Below, one piece after another: positions 1 to 8,027 of a stretch of 41,956 nucleotides of DNA. The DNA comes from a bacterium (lineage in GTDB: Bacteria; BMS3Abin14): assembly GCA_029210965.1 (NCBI GenBank), contig JARGFZ010000024.1, positions 1 to 41,956 of the forward strand. Direction: 5' to 3'. The notes below the pieces were generated by a model. That model searched no databases, was not told where the DNA came from, and saw nothing but the letters and a program-made list of their open reading frames with translations. Both the position numbers and the translations under genes were made by a program. Positions within the stretch are counted from its first letter, which is position 1. Every line of letters starts with the position of its first letter.

Positions 1-101
1 GTGCCATTCCCATTTATCCATATTTGCCACACAGTTAGCTCACATCTCATCACCATCATGAATAATGCGGGCTAGTACCTATTATTAAAGATGGATTTAC
101 G

Positions 102-135
102 GCAGCGGCGTCTTTTGGCGCCGCTGCTTTTTTTT
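102..135 (+). terminator. Rho-independent terminator near the left edge
   Basis: A perfect 9-bp inverted repeat (102-110 with 119-127, GCAGCGGCG and its complement) has an 8-nt loop and is followed by eight T residues. It would end a plus-strand transcript that begins left of the window. No coding sequence could be recognised in bases 1-100, so the gene it serves is unknown. Confidence 0.85.
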
Positions 136-139
136 GTAA

Positions 140-202
140 GGAAAGGGAAATCAACGCTTTTCCCTTTCCTTGGAGCGAAAAGTCCCGGATTGGACTTTTT
201 GC
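140..202. repeat. Two consecutive hairpins
   Basis: Two inverted repeats follow the terminator: 140-150 with 159-169 (11 bp, perfect) and 175-185 with 192-202 (11 bp with one G-T pair). The right arm and flank of the second (GACTTTTTGCGA, 193-204) recur exactly at 30342-30353 inside another hairpin cluster. This suggests a dispersed palindromic repeat rather than a local regulatory structure. Confidence 0.5.
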
Positions 203-222
203 GACTCTATTATAATTGAGCC

Positions 223-450
223 ATGAATAAAAAAGTTCCGGATTTCAGGTCCGCGGAAGAGGAAAAGGCCTGCTGGGCGGAAGCTGGTTCGATTGATGAA
301 GCCGGCATCAGGGAGGACCGCGCCAGACCCCTTTTTTTATCCTCCTGCCGTATTTATTTTGGTTTTTCTCATCTTTTTCTGAAGAAAAGTCCAAAAGTCG
401 CTAAAATAATAAGAAAAATAGCCGCGATCTCATTTTTCCCACCAATATAG
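223..450 (+). pseudogene. Possible N-terminal scrap of a CopG/BrnA-type antitoxin
   Basis: The first 20-25 codons read NKKVPDFRSAEEEKACW, which resembles the N-terminus of small CopG/BrnA-like antitoxins (KK-P-F-S-EEE--FW). The remainder is hydrophobic and basic, does not continue the family pattern, and stops at residue 75. There is no convincing ribosome binding site and no toxin gene beside it. The resemblance is by eye over a short stretch, so this is either a decayed antitoxin or chance. Confidence 0.25.
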
Positions 451-844
451 AGGATCAGGGCTGATCGGGTGAGCCATCAGCGGCACAGCAGGCCGCCTTA
501 CCTGTGTAAGTGTTTGATATTAAAACGCTTTAATCGTGCCACCATTGGCCCATGTGTACAAATATAATGTATTTTATGTAAAATACCGTATACTGTACTT
601 TACTTGCCCACCCCCGCCATGCCTCTTTCCCATCCTAACCATATGAAATAAAAGGGAATATTAACAGACTCCCGTCCCATGTCGGGATAGTTCCCGGGTG
701 GTCTGTCCCTGCCGGATGTGTAATTTATGGCACAAGGCTTGCTGGCTACCTGTTATGCCCGATCAGTAACCCCCGGTTCCGGAAGGCTGGGCCGTGGGGA
801 TCCCGAACAATGGGGGAATCAGTCACAGGTATCGGAGGCAAGTA
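451..844 (+). promoter_or_regulatory. Control region of aclBA
   Basis: No gene was found here. The left part is AT-rich. At 664-706 there is a nested inverted repeat: ACAGAC (664-669) pairs with GTCTGT (701-706), enclosing TCCCG (670-674) and CGGGA (683-687). Its centre lies about 75 bp upstream of the start predicted from the sigma-54 promoter at 728-743, a usual distance for an enhancer-binding-protein site. That role is inferred from position and symmetry only. Confidence 0.45.
728..743 (+). promoter_or_regulatory. Sigma-54 (-24/-12) promoter of aclBA
   Basis: TGGCAC (728-733) and TTGCT (739-743) match the sigma-54 consensus TGGCAC-N5-TTGCW. The invariant GG (729-730) and GC (741-742) are exactly 10 nt apart. 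Transcription would begin near 754, giving a leader of about 90 nt before the aclB ATG at 845. Such promoters need an AAA+ activator, and none is encoded in this window. Confidence 0.75.
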
Positions 845-2056
845 ATGGGTAAAGTAGTAGAAGGGCACAGCATGAACCTGATGTCCAAGTGGGGAATTAC
901 AACTCCCAGGTATGTGGTGTCAAACTCCCTGGAAGAGTTTGACACTATGAGTGAGAAACACCCGTGGCTGGAGGACTCCCGCCTGGTGGTCAAAGCCCAC
1001 GAAACCATCGGTGGCCGCGGCCTCCTGGGCCTTGTTAAAATGTGCACCGATCTCAATTCCACCAGAGATGCCATTGAGGATATCCTTTCCTACGACCGGG
1101 ACTCGATCACAATTAACCAGGTGATCGTGGAGGAAAACGTCCCACACAGCCGGAAAAGAGAGTTCTACGCCTCCGTTATTTCCCGTAGGGAGGGAGTGGA
1201 GCTTCTTCTCAGTCCCAAGGGCGGCGTCAACGTTGAAAAAAACTGGAATAGTGTACGTAGCCTGAAAATTTCAACCGGTGCCGCAATTGATACAAGGGCT
1301 CTCGAAGAGTTTGTAGGCCAGGCGGGGTTCGATTACAGGTTCCGCAGCCTTCTCGGGGAGTTTCTGCAGCGGCTGCTCACCATGTTTGATGGAGAGGATG
1401 CTACCTACCTGGAAATCAACCCTTTTACAATCCTCCGGGGGTGCAAGAAGGTCGTTGCCCTGGACGCGGTACTCGACCTGGATGAGTCTGCCAGGTTCAG
1501 GCACCCGGATTGGAAATTCGGGTTCTCATCCGGCTTCGGCCGCTCCATGAGCCATGCGGAGAGGAGCATCCAGGAGATAGATGAGCAGGTAAAAGGTTCA
1601 GTGAAGTTCATCGAGCTTGATGGTGATACAGCCCTGCTTCCGGCAGGGGGCGGAGCCAGTGTGTTCCTGGCCGATGCTGTCGTTCGGGCCGGCGGAACCC
1701 TTGCCAACTACGCTGAATATTCAGGAGACCCCCCCGATTGGGCCGTAGCGGCTCTCACCGAACGCGTCTGTGCAATCAAGGGGATCAAGCGGATCATTAT
1801 CGGCGGAGCCATTGCCAACTTCACCGACGTCAAGAAGACCTTTGCCGGAATAATCCAGGGACTGCGCAAGGTGCGCAGCTGTGGTCAGCTGAACGAATCT
1901 GTTTCCATCTGGGTTCGCAGGGGAGGCCCCAACGAGGTTGAAGCGCTCCGGGAAATGGGGAAGATAAAAGACGAAGGGTTCAGGATCCAGGTGTTCGATC
2001 GAAAAACGGCCCTCACCGATATCGTGGACATGGCTTTTGCCGAGGAAGTGGTATGA
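845..2056 (+). CDS. aclB: ATP-citrate lyase beta subunit (ATP-grasp)
   Basis: This is the smaller subunit of two-subunit ATP-citrate lyase, which cleaves citrate with ATP and CoA to acetyl-CoA and oxaloacetate, a key step of the reductive TCA cycle. The N-terminal half is an ATP-grasp domain (VVKAHETIGGRGLLGLVK near residue 50). The C-terminal half is succinyl-CoA-synthetase-like, with LPAGGGASVFLADAV and a conserved NYAEYSGDPP. The ATG at 845 is chosen because GGAGG (834-838) lies 6 nt upstream; an in-frame GTG at 794 adds 17 unlikely residues. That gives 403 aa, close to the roughly 400 of Chlorobium-type AclB. The stop overlaps the start of aclA by 4 nt, so the two are co-translated. Confidence 0.93.
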   Translation: MGKVVEGHSMNLMSKWGITTPRYVVSNSLEEFDTMSEKHPWLEDSRLVVKAHETIGGRGLLGLVKMCTDLNSTRDAIEDILSYDRDSITINQVIVEENVPHSRKREFYASVISRREGVELLLSPKGGVNVEKNWNSVRSLKISTGAAIDTRALEEFVGQAGFDYRFRSLLGEFLQRLLTMFDGEDATYLEINPFTILRGCKKVVALDAVLDLDESARFRHPDWKFGFSSGFGRSMSHAERSIQEIDEQVKGSVKFIELDGDTALLPAGGGASVFLADAVVRAGGTLANYAEYSGDPPDWAVAALTERVCAIKGIKRIIIGGAIANFTDVKKTFAGIIQGLRKVRSCGQLNESVSIWVRRGGPNEVEALREMGKIKDEGFRIQVFDRKTALTDIVDMAFAEEVV

Positions 2057-3885
2057 GCATTTTGACCCATAAGGACGATCAGGTCCTTATACAAGGTGGC
2101 CCTGCCGGGGTGAACGCTGCCCGGTGCATGGCCGAGTTCCGTTATCTCATCGGAGAACCTGTCAACGTACCTGCTTTCGTATATCCCCCCGATGCGGGGA
2201 AAACGGTGGAGGTACCCTATGGAACCCAATATGTGTCCACTCCAGTATACGGCACGGTGACCGAGGCGGTTAAAATGCATCCGGAGATCAACACCAGCCT
2301 GGTGTACGTAGGTGCCGACCGCGCCGGTGATGCGGCGGTGGACGCATTGGATGCGCCCAACATAAGGCTGGTGAGCATGATCACCGAAAGCCTGCCGGAA
2401 AAAGATGCCAGGCTTCTGCTCAAGAAGGCCCGGGATACGGGTAAGATCTTTAACGGACCCTCCTCCATCGGGATCCTTTCCGGCGGGGAGAGCCGCCTTG
2501 GAGTCGTAGGCGGGAACTATGAGAACCTGGTTCTGGGAGAACTGTACAAGTCGGGGTCTTTCGGTATCGTTACCAAGTCCGGTGGGATGCTCAACGAGAT
2601 CATGTGGATTGTGAGCATGCACGGGGACGGTGTGAGTACAGCAGTGGGCCTGGGGGGCGATTCCTTTCCAGGTATGACCTTTGTGGATTGCCTGGAATTG
2701 TTTGAGAAGGATCAAGGGACCCACGCGGTCATCATGGTTGGGGAAACAGGTGGTACCCTGGAGGAGGAAGCAGCCTGCTGGTATGCCAGTGAACCGAGGC
2801 GTATAAAGATCATCGGGATGGTGTCCGGGTTCTGCCAGGAGGTCCTTCCCAAAGGGATGAAATTCGGCCATGCGGGTGCCAAGGCGGGTCCCAAGGGCGA
2901 AGGTGCGGCCGAAGATAAGAGGAAGGCCTTTGAGCATGCAGGCTTTCTCGTGCCTGAATCCTTCAACGAAATGGGCCGGATGATCGCCGATATCCATAAA
3001 GACCTGATCAACTCAGGAAAGGTCAAGGTAAAGAAGAGGCGGTCCGCTGAAAAGGTACGCCCTCTGCCCAAGACTGTTGGGCAAGCGGTGTCTGACGGCG
3101 ATGTCCTGGCCGAGCACATGATCACCTCTACCATCTGTGATGAACGGGGCGAGGAGCCCCTTTACTCCGGTTACCCGGCATCGGAACTGGCCGCCAAGGG
3201 TTATCAGATGGAGCACGTGGTGGGCCTTCTCTGGCTTGGCCGGCTGCTCACCAGTCAGGAAGCTGCGGTGGTGAGGAGGATACTAATACTCACCGCGGAT
3301 CACGGACCTTGTGTCAGCGGAGCTCTGACCACGATCATTGCCTCTTCGGCTGGCATCCCCCTGGCCCAGTCCGTGGCGGCGGGGCTCCTCATGATCGGCC
3401 CGCGCTTCGGCGGTGCTGTTACCGATGCGTCAAAATATTTCAAGTACGGCGTCGATGAGAACATGGAGGTTGAAGAGTTCCTGGCCCACATGAAGGAACA
3501 TGTGGGACCGGTGCCGGGTATCGGCCACAGGGTCAAAAGTCTGAGCAACCCCGACAAAAGGGTCCAGAGCCTTTTAGAGTGCGTCCGGGAGCAGGGTTTT
3601 CCAACGCCTGTTCTGGACTTTGCTCTTGCGGTAGAAAAAAGGACTACACGGAAAAAAGAGAACCTTATTCTCAACGTGGACGGGGCCATGGGTGCCGTCC
3701 TCACCGATATGGGCTTCCCCCCGGAGGCCCTCAACGGGTTCTTTGTTCTGGCAAGAACGATCGGATTCACGGGACACTGGCTGGATCAGAAAAGGCAGGG
3801 CAGCAGACTGATACGGATGTTCAAGTGGCTGGTGCGCTACGCGACCCCAGGAAGGAGAACGGTACCGCCACTCGAAAGCCTTTAG
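2053..3885 (+). CDS. aclA: ATP-citrate lyase alpha subunit (with citrate synthase-like domain)
   Basis: This is the large subunit, 610 aa, the usual length. Residues 1-320 are the succinyl-CoA-synthetase-alpha-like part, with a CoA-binding fold (KSGGMLNEIMW). The phosphorylated active-site histidine is His273 in FGHAGAKAG. Residues about 350-610 form the citrate-synthase-like domain, with GIGHRVKS and the C-terminal TIGFTGHWLDQKR, which cleaves citryl-CoA. It starts with ATGA overlapping the aclB stop. No terminator hairpin was seen after it. Both subunits look intact, so a functional citrate-cleaving enzyme is likely. Whether it runs CO2 fixation depends on 2-oxoglutarate:ferredoxin oxidoreductase and fumarate reductase genes, which are not in the window. 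Confidence 0.95.
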   Translation: MSILTHKDDQVLIQGGPAGVNAARCMAEFRYLIGEPVNVPAFVYPPDAGKTVEVPYGTQYVSTPVYGTVTEAVKMHPEINTSLVYVGADRAGDAAVDALDAPNIRLVSMITESLPEKDARLLLKKARDTGKIFNGPSSIGILSGGESRLGVVGGNYENLVLGELYKSGSFGIVTKSGGMLNEIMWIVSMHGDGVSTAVGLGGDSFPGMTFVDCLELFEKDQGTHAVIMVGETGGTLEEEAACWYASEPRRIKIIGMVSGFCQEVLPKGMKFGHAGAKAGPKGEGAAEDKRKAFEHAGFLVPESFNEMGRMIADIHKDLINSGKVKVKKRRSAEKVRPLPKTVGQAVSDGDVLAEHMITSTICDERGEEPLYSGYPASELAAKGYQMEHVVGLLWLGRLLTSQEAAVVRRILILTADHGPCVSGALTTIIASSAGIPLAQSVAAGLLMIGPRFGGAVTDASKYFKYGVDENMEVEEFLAHMKEHVGPVPGIGHRVKSLSNPDKRVQSLLECVREQGFPTPVLDFALAVEKRTTRKKENLILNVDGAMGAVLTDMGFPPEALNGFFVLARTIGFTGHWLDQKRQGSRLIRMFKWLVRYATPGRRTVPPLESL

Positions 3886-4329
3886 AAAGCAGGGGAAAAT
3901 TAATCAGACACGGAGACACGGAGACACGGAGACACGGAGACGCGGAGGGCGTGAGAGGGAGAGTGGGGGTGGGGGAGAAAAGGCTCGTGTATCTATGTAT
4001 CTACGTATCCAGGTATCAAAGTAACACCCTAAACCTGCCGCGCGAAAGCGTCCAACGTGCCGAAGGTAAAACCTCCAGGATCGTCCTTTCGGACAACCAC
4101 ACCGCACGCAGGTGCGATTCCCGGAATGACGTTGGTGGAGGTTGCCCCAAGCTAAGATTTCCTCCGCCTGCCTCCCTGTCTCAACGTCTCCGTGGTGAAA
4201 AAACATCGCCTTTTCTTTAGTCACGGGCCTTTCCCCAGACTGCCGGTTTCCTCTGCGTTAAAACAAGGTCGCATTAATAGCAATCGTGTTTTCCCCTTCC
4301 ACCTTCCACCTTCCACATTCTACCTTTAA
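3886..4329. repeat. Gap filled with short tandem arrays and dispersed repeats
   Basis: No gene was found here. 3907-3946 holds five copies of an 8-bp unit (GACACGGA, the last altered). 3989-4020 holds four 8-bp units beginning GTATC. 4297-4324 holds four 7-bp units (CTTCCAC, last ATTCTAC). 4121-4142 is the reverse complement of 16925-16946 and belongs to a dispersed family. 4189-4216 is a short copy of the GTGGTGAAAAACATCGCC element seen at 6471 and 35382. Confidence 0.7.
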
Positions 4330-5004
4330 CTATACAACTGCCGCCTTTTTCATCCTTTTGATGACATCCTCGTAAGGGGGATTCCCGAAGATGGCAGACC
4401 CTGCCACCAGGATGCGGGCACCGGCGCTGGTTACCTCTGCGGTGTTATCCGGGCCAACCCCGCCGTCCAGCTGAATGGGTATCGGTTTGCCCGCTTCGTA
4501 AAGCATGTTGGAAAGATCCTGGAGTTTCTGCATGGTGGACGGGATGAAGGCCTGGCCGCCAAAACCGGGGTTAACGCTCATAATGAGGATGTAGTCAAGG
4601 TCGTCAAGGATGTAGCGAAGCCCCTCGATGGAAGTGGCCGGATTAAGGACGACACCGGCTTTGGCGCCTTTGTCCCGTATGAGAGCCAGGGTCCTTTGAA
4701 GGTGTCCCGGAGATTCCAGGTGAACGCTGATCATATCCACCCCTGCATCAATAAACGGCTGGATAAACCGGTCAGGTTCCTGGATCATGAGGTGAGCGTC
4801 AAAGGGCAGTTCGGTGCAGCTGCGGATCTTTGCCACAACCGGTGGCCCGAAGGTGATGTTGGGGACGAAATGGCCATCCATGATGTCGAGGTGGATAATA
4901 TCTGCCCCGCCCCTGTCAATCCTGGCGATCTCCTCGCACAGACGGCTGAAGTCAGCGGAAAGAAGGGAAGGGGCTATTTGAATACTGTTCGGGTCGAGAA
5001 TCAT
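4330..5004 (-). CDS. rpe: Ribulose-phosphate 3-epimerase
   Basis: This enzyme interconverts ribulose-5-phosphate and xylulose-5-phosphate in the cytosolic pentose phosphate or Calvin pathways. It is 224 aa, the normal length for the TIM-barrel family. The expected metal ligands are present: His38 and Asp40 (IIHLDIMDGHFVPN), His71 (DAHLM) and Asp180 (QLDGGV). The phosphate-binding SVNPGFGGQ (143-151) and GSAIF near 202 are also intact. It is the last gene of the def-fmt-rsmB-PASTA-rpe run. It is separated from the PASTA gene by 259 bp of heptamer arrays, so it may have its own promoter. Confidence 0.96.
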   Translation of the reverse strand: MILDPNSIQIAPSLLSADFSRLCEEIARIDRGGADIIHLDIMDGHFVPNITFGPPVVAKIRSCTELPFDAHLMIQEPDRFIQPFIDAGVDMISVHLESPGHLQRTLALIRDKGAKAGVVLNPATSIEGLRYILDDLDYILIMSVNPGFGGQAFIPSTMQKLQDLSNMLYEAGKPIPIQLDGGVGPDNTAEVTSAGARILVAGSAIFGNPPYEDVIKRMKKAAVV

Positions 5005-5025
5005 ATATTCCTCACATTGAAAGGG

Positions 5026-5060
5026 TCAGTACCCAGTACCCAGGAGTCAGTAGTCAGTAG
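5026..5060. repeat. Heptamer array (5 units)
   Basis: Five consecutive 7-bp units: TCAGTAC, CCAGTAC, CCAGGAG, TCAGTAG, TCAGTAG. It lies just upstream of the rpe start codon on the minus strand. Confidence 0.75.
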
Positions 5061-5167
5061 TAATACATACTTATTTTTCAATCACTAGTTCTTGGTCCTT
5101 CCACAGTAAAATCACAAGGTGCCAGTGATTATCAGCGGTACTATGGATAGTTGGTTAATTTGATCTT

Positions 5168-5238
5168 CTCCTGGCTCCCGGATGCCGGCTCCTGACTCCT
5201 ACTTTACCTGAGCACTCAGCACCTAGTACTTAGCACTA
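5168..5238. repeat. Two heptamer arrays
   Basis: 5168-5202 holds five 7-bp units (CTCCTGG, CTCCCGG, ATGCCGG, CTCCTGA, CTCCTAC). 5211-5238 holds four more (AGCACTC, AGCACCT, AGTACTT, AGCACTA). Both lie between the stop of the PASTA gene and rpe. Confidence 0.75.
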
Positions 5239-5263
5239 CAAAGGGCGCCAATGCCACCCTTTG

Positions 5264-6214
5264 TTACGGTACCTTTCGCTCCTCAAGAAATACTTCATCC
5301 ACATAGACCTTGAGTACTCCAGGCGATGAGACGACCACAGGTATAGATACTGAACTTCCCGGCCCGATGGTGTCTTCCCAGACAGTTCTTTCGTTCCCAT
5401 TGATTTCAAGGACCAGGGTGAGAGTTCGGTCCAGGAGCCCGAAGGGCACGGTGTGATGATAAAGGATCACTTGTGAGGGTTCTGCCGGTCCCTGCATTTT
5501 TGTCACCGTCAGGTGGATGCTCTGACCTTCCACAACGGCACTGCCCGGAGGAGGGGTCAGGGCTGCAACTGTGCCTGGGGGAACTTTTTCATCTACGATT
5601 TCCATAATTCGCCCTGACCGCATGTTCCAGTCCCTTATCCGGGAAAGGACAGTTTCCATAGGCAAGCCGGTCATGTCGGGGAGAAGGTAGACGGCAGGTC
5701 TTGGCCCGTCGCTGAGCAGAAGATTGATACTGTCGCTGCGCGGAACAAATTGACCTGGTGGAGGCGACTGGGTGATAACCAGACCGGGGAGGACCTCTTC
5801 AACATGGGTGCGTCCGATCTTGCCAAGAGTGAGGCCCGCCTGGGCCAGCTGCAGCTCGGCTTTCCGAAGAGTGAGGTTGGTGAGGTTCGGGATGAAGACA
5901 GATGGTGTGCCCTGGCTCACCACGACGTAAACGATACGGTTTGCTTTGATCTTCGTGCCGGGCAGGGGATCCTGAGATATGACGTGTCCAGGCGGCGTGC
6001 CGAGGTCGTACCCGGTTCCCTTTACCCGCAGGCCCAGCTGATCCCTGCTTGCAAGTTCCAGCGCTGCGCGAAGTTCCACTCCCTCAAGAGCGGGAACAGT
6101 CACCTCTCCGCCTTGCGTAAGGAAGGTGAAGGCCACCCATGCGGAGAGAAAAGCCACCACCACCATGCCCGCGGCGAGAAGGAGTATCCTTATGGCAAGG
6201 CCGGTACGGGTCAT
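5264..6214 (-). CDS. Membrane-anchored PASTA-domain protein
   Basis: 316 aa. A short cytoplasmic N-terminus is followed by one transmembrane helix (about residues 8-31), then three PASTA-like repeats (about 36-103, 104-169 and 170-240) with typical P-G-xVI-x-Q-xPxPG signatures (PPGHVISQDPLPGT, LPGLVITQSPPPGQ, PPGTVAALTPPPGS). A beta-rich C-terminal domain follows. PASTA domains usually sit outside the membrane and bind peptidoglycan or muropeptides. No kinase or transpeptidase domain is present, unlike PknB or PBP2x. A stand-alone PASTA protein between rsmB and rpe is characteristic of Deltaproteobacteria. Its exact role is unknown; a cell-wall-linked function is inferred. Confidence 0.8.
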   Translation of the reverse strand: MTRTGLAIRILLLAAGMVVVAFLSAWVAFTFLTQGGEVTVPALEGVELRAALELASRDQLGLRVKGTGYDLGTPPGHVISQDPLPGTKIKANRIVYVVVSQGTPSVFIPNLTNLTLRKAELQLAQAGLTLGKIGRTHVEEVLPGLVITQSPPPGQFVPRSDSINLLLSDGPRPAVYLLPDMTGLPMETVLSRIRDWNMRSGRIMEIVDEKVPPGTVAALTPPPGSAVVEGQSIHLTVTKMQGPAEPSQVILYHHTVPFGLLDRTLTLVLEINGNERTVWEDTIGPGSSVSIPVVVSSPGVLKVYVDEVFLEERKVP

Positions 6215-6614
6215 GGGGGGATTATCCCTTTCGAGAAGGCAGAATGCAGAATGTAGAACGCAGAATAAATCCCATTCATAATCGATTCATAGGTGTTTTG
6301 GAGGATGTTGTCAAAAAAAACAGGAGGCTGAACAGGGAAGGAGGAAGGAGGAATAATACGCCTTCCCTCGTCCTGTATCCTTCTGTTTTTCGCCAGGTCG
6401 CTCAGTCGCTCATTCTCTTTGTCGGACTGTTTTACCCAGCTTACCGGTTTTCTCAGTGACCTCCGTGACTCTGTGGTGAAAAACATCGCGTTTATAGAAA
6501 CCGTTCCTTAACCAGGACTTAAGCCTTCCTCCACCCGTCGCCAAGGCTATGGGTGGCAAGCTGCGTCCGAAGCCTGTCACGCCAGAGGCGTGACGGCCTC
6601 TGCGTTAAAATCCT
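6215..6614. repeat. Repeat-rich gap between rsmB and the PASTA gene
   Basis: No gene was found here. 6239-6266 is a four-unit heptamer array (GCAGAAT, GCAGAAT, GTAGAAC, GCAGAAT). 6337-6357 is a three-unit array (GAAGGAG twice, then GAATAAT). 6450-6530 is a copy of the dispersed GTGGTGAAAAACATCGCC element. 6561-6606 matches 22825-22870 at 45 of 46 positions and contains the 8-bp hairpin GTCACGCC-AGA-GGCGTGAC. Confidence 0.75.
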
Positions 6615-8027
6615 TTATTTCTTTTCCATCAGGCATGCGTAAAATCCGTCACAATCGTGCAGGTGGGGCCAAAGCCGAAGCTCTCCCCTGTCGGAAAAAA
6701 CATTCTGCCGCAAGTCGGGGTATTTCTCTCTCATGTCGAGGCGGTCCATATCCGCCGATCCGGCCAGAAAGCGGTCCACGACCTCTTCATTTTCTTCCTC
6801 GAGGAGAGAACAGGTGGTGTACAGCAGGCGCCCCCCGGTTTTGAGGCTGCGAGTCATGGACACCAGGAGGTCCTCCTGGACCGCTGCTATCTGTGAAATA
6901 GTTTCGGGATCCTTTTTCCACTTCCCTTCAGGGTGTCTCCGGAGAACGCCGGTACCGCTGCAGGGTACGTCCAGCAGGATGCGATCAATAGTTTTCTCCG
7001 CCAGTGGAGATGCGGCTGTGCCAAGGTCGGCAGTTAAATACCTCACGTTGCCGACACCCAGCCTTTTGAGGCTGTCGGACATCATATGGACCCTTTTGTA
7101 ACTCCTGTCCGCGGCGATGATCAACGCCTGTTCTGATGTCAGCTGGGCCAGGTGTCCTGTCTTCCCTCCAGGAGCAGCACAAGCGTCCAGGATCTTCTGG
7201 CCTCGAGCCGGTTCGAGCAGCCCGGCAATGAGCTGGGCGCCCTCATCCTGAACCGTACACAGCCCCTCCTTGAAAGGTTTGAGCTCCCATGGCGGGGTAC
7301 GAGCCTCAAGGACGATGGCCGTTTTAGACAGCTTCCCCGGTTTTACCGTTACCCCCTGATCCTCCAGGTCTTTCATCAGTTCGTCTCTGCTGATCCGGGA
7401 GGTATTGACCCGCAGAGTTAAAGGTGGTGTCCGGTTAAGGGCCTGCAGGATCTGTCTGGTCTCCTCCACACTTTTAAAACTCAACAGGCGTTCTACCAGC
7501 CACTGGGGTGTGGAGGTGGCAAGTTCGATATGTTTTATGGGATCGTCATCCAGGGTCGGTATTGGTGAGGATCCCTTGTCTGCAATTTTCCGAAGGATCG
7601 CGTTGACGAGGGATGAGAACCTTCGATGTCTGGAGTCCTTGATGATCTGTACAGTTTCTTTGACAGCTGCATGAGCCGGTATCTTGTGCAGATGGATAAG
7701 CTGATAGGCACCCAGCCGGAGAGCAATGAGAACAGGACCGGGAAGGACAAGGTCAGGACGGTCCAGCTTACTTTGAATGGTATGGTCAAGGAAAAGCAGA
7801 TGACGGACAGTTCCTTGTGTCAATTCGGTAACAAGGGCCTTGTCCCTGAGGTCAAGCCTGGCACCATGGAAATAACTGTCGCGAAGAGCTTCCAGGGCGT
7901 CACTGCCGGCCTCCCAGGCCAGGAGGATCCGCCAGGCTGCCTTTCGTGCTCCCTCAGGAGACTGAGGTTTGCCCGGTTTCTTTTTCACTGGCAAAGGAAT
8001 GCTCCGACATGAAGGTTTCGAGGGCAT
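6615..8027 (-). CDS. rsmB: 16S rRNA (cytosine-967-C5)-methyltransferase
   Basis: RsmB (Sun/Fmu) methylates C967 of 16S rRNA using S-adenosylmethionine. The N-terminal part (about 25-165) is the NusB-like RNA-binding domain. The C-terminal part is the Rossmann methyltransferase, with SAM motif I DACAAPGGKTGHLA, motif IV LDVPCSGTGVLRRHPE and the catalytic-Cys motif VI TTCSLLEEENEEVV. At 470 aa it is a little longer than the usual 430-450. The ATG at 8027 (AAGG 6 nt upstream) overlaps the DUF116 gene by 74 bp. Later in-frame TTG or GTG starts near 7994-7991 would shorten the overlap, so the exact start is uncertain. Confidence 0.93.
   Translation of the reverse strand: MPSKPSCRSIPLPVKKKPGKPQSPEGARKAAWRILLAWEAGSDALEALRDSYFHGARLDLRDKALVTELTQGTVRHLLFLDHTIQSKLDRPDLVLPGPVLIALRLGAYQLIHLHKIPAHAAVKETVQIIKDSRHRRFSSLVNAILRKIADKGSSPIPTLDDDPIKHIELATSTPQWLVERLLSFKSVEETRQILQALNRTPPLTLRVNTSRISRDELMKDLEDQGVTVKPGKLSKTAIVLEARTPPWELKPFKEGLCTVQDEGAQLIAGLLEPARGQKILDACAAPGGKTGHLAQLTSEQALIIAADRSYKRVHMMSDSLKRLGVGNVRYLTADLGTAASPLAEKTIDRILLDVPCSGTGVLRRHPEGKWKKDPETISQIAAVQEDLLVSMTRSLKTGGRLLYTTCSLLEEENEEVVDRFLAGSADMDRLDMREKYPDLRQNVFSDRGELRLWPHLHDCDGFYACLMEKK

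Noticed and set aside
556-600. Sigma-70 promoter around TATAAT near 564
   Set aside because: The only -35-like hexamer upstream is 12 bp away, too close; the sigma-54 site at 728 fits far better.
1885-2997. Long minus-strand open frame opposite aclBA
   Set aside because: It lies wholly antisense to two well-supported genes, has no family resemblance and reflects codon bias of aclBA.
3907-3946. CRISPR-like direct repeat array
   Set aside because: The 8-bp units are contiguous with no spacers; this is a simple tandem array, and no cas genes are present.
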